A DNA stretch of 17,155 bases from Candidatus Bipolaricaulota bacterium (GTDB taxonomy: Bacteria > Bipolaricaulota > Bipolaricaulia > Bipolaricaulales > Bipolaricaulaceae). The notes beneath the pieces were generated by a model. That model made no database searches and was not told the origin of the DNA. It worked only from the letters and a program-made list of their open reading frames with translations. The position numbers and the translations under genes were made by a program. Where the stretch lies: NCBI GenBank assembly GCA_021163465.1, contig JAGGWU010000063.1:1-17155 (forward strand), read 5' to 3'. Shown here piece by piece: positions 1 through 6,519 of the stretch (its first letter is position 1; the number at the start of each line of letters is the position of its first letter).

Positions 1-2
1 CC

Positions 3-415
3 CTCCATCGGTTCGCCAAAAGGGTGAGCATTCAAGAGCTAAAAGACCTGCAGGCACAGCTTAAAAAGAGGTTGTTGCCCTTTCTCCCCAAAGGGGAAAC
101 GGCCCTGTTGATCCTGGACTCCACCGGCCTTCCTTGTCGATCTAAGAGCCAGAAGCTCAGGTGGCGGAGGGAAAGGGAGGTGCGGGTCGTGCGGGGGCAC
201 AGTCGCCTTTGCTGCCTGATGAGATATTTTCCGGAGCGCTGGTTTCGAACAGGGGGTCCCCGCTGGCTTGCGGTTTCCTTCAGGAGACCTCGTCCCTTAT
301 GGCCCAGAAGCGGGCCCTCTTGGAGGCGGTGGCCTACAACCTGCGGGTGTTCCTTACCCTCTCTTTGCCTTTACCTTGGACCCTCAGGGCTCTCTTCCCT
401 CGGCTCCTCGATTAG
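3..415 (+). pseudogene. Degenerate DDE transposase remnant, open at the left edge
   Basis: I read this as a decayed insertion-sequence transposase. The frame is already open at the window's first codons and runs to about position 239. It contains a basic leader, then LLILDSTGL (residues 28-36 counted from the GTG at 24), which resembles the first catalytic Asp region of IS4/IS5-type DDE transposases. A basic segment (RSKSQKLRWRR) and VRGHSRLCCLMRYFPE follow. After that the reading frame becomes nonsense, and a different frame (about 290-415) carries KRALLEAVAYNLRVFL, typical of the end of such proteins. The two parts join with no room for the second Asp or the catalytic Glu, so a frameshift plus an internal deletion is likely. 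Family assignment is by recognition of motifs only. No terminal inverted repeats or target duplication are visible in the window. Positions 416-435 hold nothing recognisable. Confidence 0.6.
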
Positions 416-435
416 TAAGACAAACTCTCTGCCCG

Positions 436-464
436 TTGACGTCCCCCCGGGCCGGTTATATAAT
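436..464 (+). promoter_or_regulatory. Consensus sigma70-type promoter of the sugar operon
   Basis: TTGACG (436-441) and a perfect TATAAT (459-464) are separated by exactly 17 bases, close to ideal for a housekeeping sigma factor. The predicted transcription start is near 471. That gives a leader of only about 15 bases before the repressor's ATG at 486 and places the start inside the palindromic operator. This is the only strong promoter I can see for the operon running to 7938. Confidence 0.85.
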
Positions 465-484
465 CGTTTACGGTAAACGTTTAA
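465..484. promoter_or_regulatory. LacI-type operator at the transcription start
   Basis: CGTTTACGGTAAACG (465-479) is a 15-base palindrome with 7-base arms around a central G. Overlapping it, TAAACGTTTA (474-483) is a perfect 10-base palindrome with the central CG typical of LacI/GalR-family operators. The site begins at the base after the -10 box and ends one base before the repressor's start codon, so a bound repressor should block initiation. The core GTAAACGTTTAA (473-484) recurs exactly upstream of the FGGY kinase (9488-9499, reverse strand). The most likely ligand is the repressor encoded at 486. Confidence 0.8.
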
Positions 485-485
485 C

Positions 486-1478
486 ATGGCGACCATCAAA
501 GATGTGGCCCGGCTGGCAGGTGTCTCGGTGGCGACGGTGTCCCACGTGATCAACGGGACCCGTCCTGTGTCGCCCGAGACGGCCGCCAAGGTGTGGAAGG
601 CCATCAAGGAACTCGATTATTACCCCAACGCCGTCGCCCGTTCCCTCCGCACCCGCGTCACCCACGTGATCGGGGTCGTTGTCTCCGACATCACCAATCC
701 CTTCTTCGCTACCCTGGTGCGGGGGGCCGAGGATGCCGCCATCGAAGCCGGTTACTCCCTCATCGTCTGTAACTCCGACGAGGACCTTGGCAAAGAAGAC
801 CTCTACGTCAACATGCTGCGGCGGAGACGCATGGATGGTCTCCTCATCGCCCCAGTGCGTGACGGCGCCAGCCCCGCCGTACGGGAACTTTCCCAAAGCG
901 GCATGCCCTTCGTGTTCGTCGACCGTAAGGCCAAAGGTATCGAGGCGGACGCGGTCCTCTCGGACAACTTCCGAGGGGCCTACCTCGCTACCAATCACTT
1001 GATCGAACGGGGACACGAGCGCATTGGGGTCGTCTTGGGGATCCCTGGTGCCACTACTACCGAGGAACGATACGCGGGCTATCGCACGGCCCTGGAGGAG
1101 GCGGGCATCGAGGAGGACCGTGAGCTCGTGGTGTTCGGGGAATATAGGGCGAGCGGGGGGTACCGCTGTACGCGGGAGCTCCTCGCCCGTCGCCGTCCCC
1201 CCACCGCCATCTTCAGCACCAACAACCTGATGACGCTGGGAGTGCTCAAGGCCCTGTTCGCTGCGGGGATCCGGATCCCCCGGGGGATGGCCGTCATTGG
1301 CTTCGACGATCTGGAATGGGCCGAGATGGCCCAACCCCCGCTCACGGTGGTAACCCAGCGCCCGTACGAGATCGGGAACCGGGCTGTGAAGCTCCTGCTG
1401 GAACGGCTGGGTGGCCGCCGGGACGAGCCCCGCGAGATCCGGGTGCCCGTGGACCTGATCGTGAGGGGGAGCACGTGA
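486..1478 (+). CDS. LacI/GalR-family transcriptional repressor of the sugar operon
   Basis: This 330-residue protein is a full-length LacI-family regulator that binds DNA as a dimer and releases it, or binds it more tightly, on sugar binding. The N-terminal helix-turn-helix and hinge are classical: TIKDVARLAGVSVATVSHVI at residues 3-22, then YYPNAVARSLR just before the hinge. The sugar-binding core begins near IGVVVSDITNPFF and ends with the family's usual VIGFDDLEWAEMAQPPLT stretch. The start is set by the conserved N-terminus. No Shine-Dalgarno sequence precedes the ATG, and the predicted leader is only about 15 bases, so initiation may be leaderless-like. It is the first gene of the operon and its own promoter carries the operator, which implies autoregulation. 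The next gene starts within its stop codon (GTGA). The effector sugar is unknown. Confidence 0.95.
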   Translation: MATIKDVARLAGVSVATVSHVINGTRPVSPETAAKVWKAIKELDYYPNAVARSLRTRVTHVIGVVVSDITNPFFATLVRGAEDAAIEAGYSLIVCNSDEDLGKEDLYVNMLRRRRMDGLLIAPVRDGASPAVRELSQSGMPFVFVDRKAKGIEADAVLSDNFRGAYLATNHLIERGHERIGVVLGIPGATTTEERYAGYRTALEEAGIEEDRELVVFGEYRASGGYRCTRELLARRRPPTAIFSTNNLMTLGVLKALFAAGIRIPRGMAVIGFDDLEWAEMAQPPLTVVTQRPYEIGNRAVKLLLERLGGRRDEPREIRVPVDLIVRGST

Positions 1479-2443
1479 GCCGGGGACATTGGGCGGGCGG
1501 CGTCTGGGTGGCGATGGTCACCCCGTGGCATCGCCGCCGGGGAATCCTGGAAGAGGCCATCGACGCCCTGATCGAGAGGTTCGTGGCCGCTGGGGTCAGC
1601 GGCCTCTTTATCCTGGGCACCACCGGTGAGGGCACCCTCCTCTCCCCCGAGGAGCGGATGGCCTTCGCCGAGGCGGTGGTCGCGCGATCGCGGGGGAGGC
1701 TTCCGGTCATCGTCCACGCGGGACACGATATCCCGCGGTTGGCCGCGGAGCTCGCCCGCCATGCGCGGGATACCGGGGCGGTGGCGGTGGCCGTCGCTCC
1801 CCCCACCCGCTACCGCCTGGAGGGCGAAGAGCTCTTCTCCCATTACGCTTACCTCGCGGACGCGGTGGGGGATTATCCCTTGCTCCTCTACGACATCCCC
1901 TCCACCACCCGCAATCCGCTTGGGGGGGCGCTCCTGGCGCGGCTACATGACTCCCACGCCAACGTGGTCGGCGCCAAGGTGAGCCGCTCAGATTGGGAGG
2001 GTTGGCGGGGATACCTCGCGGTGGCTGAGGGACTTGCGGTGTTCGTGGGAAATGACGAGATGATCTATCCCCTCCTCCTCATGGGGGCAGCGGGCCTGGT
2101 TTCCGGTCTGGCTAACCTGTTCCCCTCGCTATATGTGGAGCTCTACAGCGCCAGCGCCAGGGGCGATCTACCGCGGGCCTGTGAGATTCAACGGCTGGTT
2201 TGGCGGCTCTGCGACGTGTGTCACGGGGCCTCCCCGTTGGCGTACGTGAAACGCGGCCTGGAGATCCTGGGAATCCCGGTGGGGGAGCCCCTGCCCCCGC
2301 TACGAGATCTGTCGCAGGACGAAATTCGGGAACTCGAGCGGAATCTCCGCGAGGTTCAGCGGGCGGAAGCCAAGATCATGGCGAAGGGAGGTGAGAACTG
2401 GAGCGAGTCCTTTTTTTCGAAACCAACTACACAAAGGAGGTAA
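1475..2443 (+). CDS. DapA/N-acetylneuraminate lyase-family class I aldolase
   Basis: This TIM-barrel Schiff-base aldolase has 322 residues and a GTG start. The family splits or joins pyruvate and an aldehyde; members include dihydrodipicolinate synthase, sialic acid lyase and 2-keto-3-deoxy sugar-acid aldolases. Visible hallmarks are GTTGEG (48-53), the catalytic tyrosine in LLYDIPSTT (Tyr139) and the Schiff-base lysine in VVGAKVS (Lys168). The carboxylate-binding region reads PPTRYR rather than the common PPYY. The C-terminus is some 20 residues longer than usual and polar. I chose GTG 1475 because it overlaps the repressor's stop (GTGA) and follows a purine-rich GAGGGGGAG; an open frame reaching further upstream lies inside the repressor gene. 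Its setting argues for a catabolic aldolase acting on the imported sugar, not lysine synthesis. The exact substrate cannot be stated. Confidence 0.9.
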   Translation: MSRGHWAGGVWVAMVTPWHRRRGILEEAIDALIERFVAAGVSGLFILGTTGEGTLLSPEERMAFAEAVVARSRGRLPVIVHAGHDIPRLAAELARHARDTGAVAVAVAPPTRYRLEGEELFSHYAYLADAVGDYPLLLYDIPSTTRNPLGGALLARLHDSHANVVGAKVSRSDWEGWRGYLAVAEGLAVFVGNDEMIYPLLLMGAAGLVSGLANLFPSLYVELYSASARGDLPRACEIQRLVWRLCDVCHGASPLAYVKRGLEILGIPVGEPLPPLRDLSQDEIRELERNLREVQRAEAKIMAKGGENWSESFFSKPTTQRR

Positions 2444-2449
2444 GTACGC

Positions 2450-3709
2450 ATGCGCAAGAGCTTTCTGTGGGCACTGGTCATCGGGTTGATCCTTGGGGTG
2501 TGGGCGACGGCGGAGCCGATCAAGCTCACCTTCAACACCTTGTTCCATGAGGCCGACGCCAAGGCAATGGAGAAGATCATCGAGATGTTCAACGAAGAAT
2601 ACAAAGGAAAAATCGAGGTGGAGCTTATCCAAGGGCGCTGGGCCCAGTACTACGCCGAGCTCAGGCTCTCGGTCCTGGCCGGCACCCCGCCCCAGATCGG
2701 AATCTGCCATACCAACAAGCTCGTGGAGATGGCCGACTACCTCACCCCCCTCAACGCTTCGCCGGTGGGTGACCTCATCGAGATGGCGGGGATCGATCCG
2801 GCCAAGTACGTGGACGCCGCCTGGGCTGCCGGCGAAATTGAGGGTCGGCACTATCTGATCCCCTTGGACACCCACGGCTGGGGCCTGTGGTACAACAAGG
2901 ACATCTTCGCTGAGGTGGGGCTGGATCCAAAGAAGCCGCCGCGGACCCTGGCCGAGTTCATCGACGCCTGTGAGCGAATCAAGGCAGCCGGTTACTACGC
3001 GTTCCATCCCGCCGAAGACGCCCTCCCCCGGAAGCTCCGCCGCGCCTGGTACGTGTTCTTCTGGCAGATGGGGGGTCAGCTCTTCGACGAGGACTACATC
3101 CACGCCACCTTTAACAACCCTAAGGGCCTCTTGGCCCTCCAGTTCCTGGTGGACATCTTCAACGATTTCGGCTGGAATGAGCCGGGGAGCAACGGCTATA
3201 ACCAGTTCGCCGCCGGCAAACTTGGGATGCTGGTGGCGGGCAACTGGTTCTACGGGACGGCCGCGAAAAGCGGGGTCAACTGGGGTTACGCCCCCATGCC
3301 CAACTTCTTCGGTACCCCTTACACCTGGGGCAACAGTCACCAATTGGTGATCCCGCTCCAGCCCAAAGGTACTCCCAGGGAGGTTTACCTCGCGGCCATG
3401 GAGGTCATCAAGTTCATCTCCGAACACTCCTACATCTGGACCATGTATGGAGGTCACATCACCGCTTACAAGCCCGCGGCGGAGAACACCGAGCTCCTGG
3501 CGTCCGAATACTGGATCCGCTCCGGCAAGTGGCTGAACGAGATGGCCCAGAAGGGACTCGTCCACTATCCCATCAATCATCCTAAGGGCTCAGAGCTTGA
3601 GCACGCCATTCAAGCCCAGATCGAGCTGGCGGTCAACGGGGTTATTAGCCCCCAGGAGGCCCTGGCCAAGGCCGAGGAGGAGTGCAACAAGATCCTCCAG
3701 GGAGGCTAA
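2450..3709 (+). CDS. Sugar ABC transporter substrate-binding protein
   Basis: This 419-residue extracytoplasmic solute-binding protein belongs to the carbohydrate family 1 (UgpB/MalE-like) group. It captures the sugar outside the membrane and delivers it to the two permeases encoded next. A signal peptide is clear: basic MRK, a hydrophobic core (LWALVIGLILGVW) and a probable cleavage after Ala19-Thr20-Ala21. There is no lipobox cysteine, so it is probably a soluble periplasmic protein rather than a lipoprotein. Aromatic-rich stretches such as THGWGLWYNKDIF and AAGNW-like AGNWFYG are typical of sugar-binding proteins. A strong AAAGGAGGT ribosome-binding site (2434-2442) overlaps the stop of the aldolase gene. 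A terminator-like hairpin follows 18 bases after the stop. The ligand, whether mono- or oligosaccharide, is not predictable here. Confidence 0.93.
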   Translation: MRKSFLWALVIGLILGVWATAEPIKLTFNTLFHEADAKAMEKIIEMFNEEYKGKIEVELIQGRWAQYYAELRLSVLAGTPPQIGICHTNKLVEMADYLTPLNASPVGDLIEMAGIDPAKYVDAAWAAGEIEGRHYLIPLDTHGWGLWYNKDIFAEVGLDPKKPPRTLAEFIDACERIKAAGYYAFHPAEDALPRKLRRAWYVFFWQMGGQLFDEDYIHATFNNPKGLLALQFLVDIFNDFGWNEPGSNGYNQFAAGKLGMLVAGNWFYGTAAKSGVNWGYAPMPNFFGTPYTWGNSHQLVIPLQPKGTPREVYLAAMEVIKFISEHSYIWTMYGGHITAYKPAAENTELLASEYWIRSGKWLNEMAQKGLVHYPINHPKGSELEHAIQAQIELAVNGVISPQEALAKAEEECNKILQGG

Positions 3710-3727
3710 GTTGCAGATGGGGTTGAA

Positions 3728-3756
3728 GGGGCGGGGAACCATCCCCGCCCCTTTTT
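3728..3756 (+). terminator. Intercistronic hairpin with T-run, likely partial terminator
   Basis: GGGGCGGGGA (3728-3737) pairs perfectly with TCCCCGCCCC (3742-3751) across a 4-base ACCA loop, and is followed by five T (3752-3756). It lies 18 bases after the binding-protein stop codon and just before the first permease. The shape is that of an intrinsic terminator. As the permeases and later genes have no other visible promoter, it most likely terminates only part of the transcripts, or protects the upstream mRNA, leaving binding protein in excess over membrane components. Confidence 0.8.
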
Positions 3757-3761
3757 CCAAG

Positions 3762-4664
3762 ATGAGAAACCGGATTGGAAGGTTCTTCTACAGGCATCCA
3801 GGAGTTGAGGGCTTCCTCTTCGCCCTGCCTTATATGGCCTTGTGGGCGGTTTTCCTGGCGTGGCCTGTGGTCTATGGGATCTACATCAGCCTGTTCGATT
3901 GGGACCCCTTGAGGGGATCGAAGTTCGTGGGATTGGCTAATTACCTCGAGCTCTTCCGCGAGCCGCGCTTCTGGAACGCCGTGGTCAACACCTTCAAGTT
4001 CGCGGGGATGACGATACCCCTGATTTTGGGCTTGGGATTTGTCTTTGCACTGATGGTGTGGGGTTGGGGTCGCAAGCGGCGGGGGATCGTGGTGGTACAG
4101 GCGAGCCTTTTCTTCCCCTACCTCCTTAACGTTTCCATCGTGGCCATCGTGTGGAAATGGCTGTTGGAGCGGGACGTGGGATTATTCCAACATTACTTGA
4201 ACTCCATTTTCCCCTCGGCGCCGGTGTTCCTTACCGAGCCGGCCTGGGCCCTGCCGGCCATAGCTGTCGCCACTGCCTGGTGGCTCGCGGGGTACCGCAT
4301 GCTCGTCTTTCAGGCCGGGTTGGAGGAGATCCCCGTGGAGCTCTTCGAGTCGGCGGAGATCGATGGAGCCCGGCCCTACCACAAGCTGGTTCACCTGATC
4401 CTGCCGCTAATCAAACCTTCGCTCCTGTTCGCGTTGGTATTGACCACCATCTCCGCCTTCCGCACCTTCGGCCAGGTGCTGATTATGACCGAGGGGGGAC
4501 CGGGATGGGCCTCCGAGGTGTTGGCGCTTTACCTTTACCGCGTGGGCTTCGATTACTTCGACATCGGCAAAGCCGCCGCTTCGGGGGTGGTGTTGCTCTT
4601 TCTCATCCTGGTCATCACCCTGTTGGGGGTGAGGATCCTGGGTCTCAAATCGGAGCTGCAATGA
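3762..4664 (+). CDS. Sugar ABC transporter permease, MalF/UgpA type
   Basis: This 300-residue inner-membrane permease forms half of the translocation channel. About six hydrophobic segments are visible, starting with FLFALPYMALWAVFLAWPVV. The cytoplasmic EAA loop that docks the ATPase is present: FESAEIDGARPYHKLVHLIL followed by PL. The downstream segment TEGGPGWASEVLALYLYRVG is typical of UgpA-like permeases. The start is not certain. ATG 3762 gives the usual family length and lies after the terminator-like hairpin, but lacks a good Shine-Dalgarno. TTG 3711 or ATG 3717 in the same frame has a GGAGG upstream (3701-3705) but would make the hairpin coding. The stop overlaps the next start (ATGA), so the two permeases are translationally coupled. 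Confidence 0.9.
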   Translation: MRNRIGRFFYRHPGVEGFLFALPYMALWAVFLAWPVVYGIYISLFDWDPLRGSKFVGLANYLELFREPRFWNAVVNTFKFAGMTIPLILGLGFVFALMVWGWGRKRRGIVVVQASLFFPYLLNVSIVAIVWKWLLERDVGLFQHYLNSIFPSAPVFLTEPAWALPAIAVATAWWLAGYRMLVFQAGLEEIPVELFESAEIDGARPYHKLVHLILPLIKPSLLFALVLTTISAFRTFGQVLIMTEGGPGWASEVLALYLYRVGFDYFDIGKAAASGVVLLFLILVITLLGVRILGLKSELQ

Positions 4665-5485
4665 AGTGGATAAAACGCTACGGACCGTATCTCGTGCTTT
4701 ATGGGGTAGCCTTTTTGTGGATAATCCCCATCCTGTGGATGGCTGACACGGCGTTCAAGCCCACTCGGGACATTTTCAGCATCCCCCCGAAATGGATCCC
4801 CTCCCACTTCACCACGGAGCACGTGGAAAGACTGTTCGCGGAGTGGCCGTTTGCGCGGTGGCTCTTAAACAGCCTCATCGTGGCGAGCTTTGTTACCCTG
4901 GGATCCCTTGTCGTATCGGTACCAGCAGCGTTTTCGTTTTCCAGACTCCATTGGAAGGGCAGGGATGCTGTGTTCATGTTCCTGCTCGTTTTCATGTTGC
5001 TCCCCTGGCAGGTAAATATCATCCCGCTTTTCTTCATGATGACGAAATTCAAGTTCCTGAACACCTATCAAGGGGTGGCACTCCCCATGATCGCCATGCC
5101 CATCGGGGTGTTCCTCTTGCGGCAGTTCTTCATCAATATACCCAGGGACCTGGAGGACGCCGCACGCATCGACGGGTGTTCTAGTTTGGGGGTGCTGCTG
5201 CGGGTGATCCTCCCTCTTTCCAAGCCGGTGCTCGCCGCGTTCAGCGTCTACATCTTCAACTATGCCTGGAACGAGTTCTTCTGGTCTATGATTTGCTTGC
5301 GCAAGCCACAAATGGTGACCCTCCCCGTCGGCCTTAAGATCCTACAAGGGGCCTTCGAGATCGACTACGGCCTGATCCTCGCCGGGGCCTTCATGGCGTC
5401 GCTCCCCTCTTTGATGGTGTTCCTCCTTTTGCGGCGCCAGATAATCCGGGGGTTCACCCTGGCCGGCTCGGGGGTGAAAGGATAG
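4661..5485 (+). CDS. Sugar ABC transporter permease, MalG/UgpE type
   Basis: This 274-residue permease is the partner of the preceding one and completes the membrane channel. The protein begins MKWIKRYGPYLVLYGVAFLW and shows the family's TAFKP segment (…ADTAFKPTRDIF) after the first membrane helix. The ATPase-docking EAA loop appears as EDAARIDGCSSLGVLLRVIL, followed by PLSKPVL. About six membrane helices are predicted by eye. The start ATG overlaps the upstream stop by four bases; the longer open frame reaching back to about 4151 is an out-of-frame reading of the first permease. No ATP-binding subunit follows, so these permeases probably use an ATPase encoded elsewhere, as is common for CUT1 sugar transporters sharing an MsmK/MalK-like subunit. 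Confidence 0.94.
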   Translation: MKWIKRYGPYLVLYGVAFLWIIPILWMADTAFKPTRDIFSIPPKWIPSHFTTEHVERLFAEWPFARWLLNSLIVASFVTLGSLVVSVPAAFSFSRLHWKGRDAVFMFLLVFMLLPWQVNIIPLFFMMTKFKFLNTYQGVALPMIAMPIGVFLLRQFFINIPRDLEDAARIDGCSSLGVLLRVILPLSKPVLAAFSVYIFNYAWNEFFWSMICLRKPQMVTLPVGLKILQGAFEIDYGLILAGAFMASLPSLMVFLLLRRQIIRGFTLAGSGVKG

Positions 5486-5487
5486 TC

Positions 5488-6504
5488 ATGGAGGTCGTGG
5501 GCCTGATTCGACCCCCAAGGGAATTTCCGAGCTGCCATGCTCCGAGCATCTGTGAGCTTCCCGAGGGGAACTTGCTCCTCTCCTTCTATGCTGGGGAGTA
5601 TGAGGGAAGCCCCGACCAGGTGATCTTAGGAGCATATTATGACCGGCGGCTCGGTCGGTGGTCCGAACCGGAGGTCTGGGTCCACGTGGCCCGGCGGGCT
5701 ACGGTAAACCCCCGGGTGTTTTTGGGACCGGATGGTGCAGTGTGGCTTGTTGCCCCGGTGAACTACGGCAAACGGTGGTGCAGTGGTGGAACGTATCTTT
5801 TCCTCAAGCGCTCATATGACGGTGGCCGGACCTGGACCGACCTCGAGTTGTTGGTGGAGCGGAAAGGGCTCTTGGGAAAGAACAAACCCTTGGTAGAAGG
5901 GAAATTCGTCCTCCTTCCCGTGGAGTGGGAGGCCACGTGGAGCGCGGCCTTCCTGCGAAGTGAGGACGGGGGGGAGACCTGGGAGGTAGTGGGAGACCTC
6001 GGCCGCGCCGCCGGGGCCCGGCTAATCCAACCTACAGTTGTGAGGCTTTCGGACGGGAAGATCATGGCTTATATGCGGAGCCAGGAGGGGAAGATCTTCG
6101 TGAGTTATTCCGATGACAACGGTGTTACCTGGACATGCCCAGAACCTACATCCCTCCCCAACCCCAACAGCGGGATCGACATGGTGCGGCTGCGGTCAGG
6201 AAAGCTCGTCCTGGTATACAATCCCACCGTACCCCTTCTGAAACCAAAAAAGCTCCATCCGGCTTGGCCCCAGCGGATGCCCACCGGGTTCGAGGTCTGG
6301 GGGCCCCGTACGCCCTTGGTGGCTACCCTCTCCCCCGATGAGGGGCAGTCATGGCCCCACCGGATCGTGCTCGAGGAGGGGGATGGGGAGTACAGCTACC
6401 CCGCTGTGATCCAGGATAGCGAAGGCGCCATCTATATAGTTTACACCTACCGGAGGGAGGCCATCAAGCACGTTCGGCTTACCGAGGCGGAGTTCACAGG
6501 TTAG
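5488..6504 (+). CDS. Sialidase-fold (BNR/Asp-box) protein, predicted cytoplasmic
   Basis: This 338-residue protein is built on a six-bladed beta-propeller of the sialidase/neuraminidase superfamily. Four Asp-box repeats (S-x-D-x-G-x-T-W) are visible: SYDGGRTW (109-116), SEDGGETW (158-165), SDDNGVTW (208-215) and SPDEGQSW (282-289). Other conserved-looking stretches are CHAPSICELPEGNLL (16-30), QPTVVRLSDGKIMAYMRS (181-198), NPNSGIDMVRL and EYSYPAVIQ (301-309). It has no signal peptide and no FRIP-type arginine motif near the N-terminus, so true sialidase activity is doubtful. A role as an intracellular glycoside hydrolase or other sugar-acting enzyme on the imported compound is inferred from the operon. 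The start ATG comes two bases after the permease stop, with AAAGGA as ribosome-binding site. Confidence 0.88.
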   Translation: MEVVGLIRPPREFPSCHAPSICELPEGNLLLSFYAGEYEGSPDQVILGAYYDRRLGRWSEPEVWVHVARRATVNPRVFLGPDGAVWLVAPVNYGKRWCSGGTYLFLKRSYDGGRTWTDLELLVERKGLLGKNKPLVEGKFVLLPVEWEATWSAAFLRSEDGGETWEVVGDLGRAAGARLIQPTVVRLSDGKIMAYMRSQEGKIFVSYSDDNGVTWTCPEPTSLPNPNSGIDMVRLRSGKLVLVYNPTVPLLKPKKLHPAWPQRMPTGFEVWGPRTPLVATLSPDEGQSWPHRIVLEEGDGEYSYPAVIQDSEGAIYIVYTYRREAIKHVRLTEAEFTG

Positions 6505-6519
6505 AAAGGAGGCGGAGAG

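Noticed and set aside
468..1334. A 288-codon open frame opposite the repressor gene
   Set aside because: Same situation: it is antisense to a well-defined LacI gene, with low-complexity composition and no motifs.
2300..3580. A 426-codon open frame on the - strand
   Set aside because: It lies opposite the binding-protein gene, whose signal peptide, ribosome-binding site and family motifs are clear. The antisense frame has no recognisable motif and results from GC-rich codon use.
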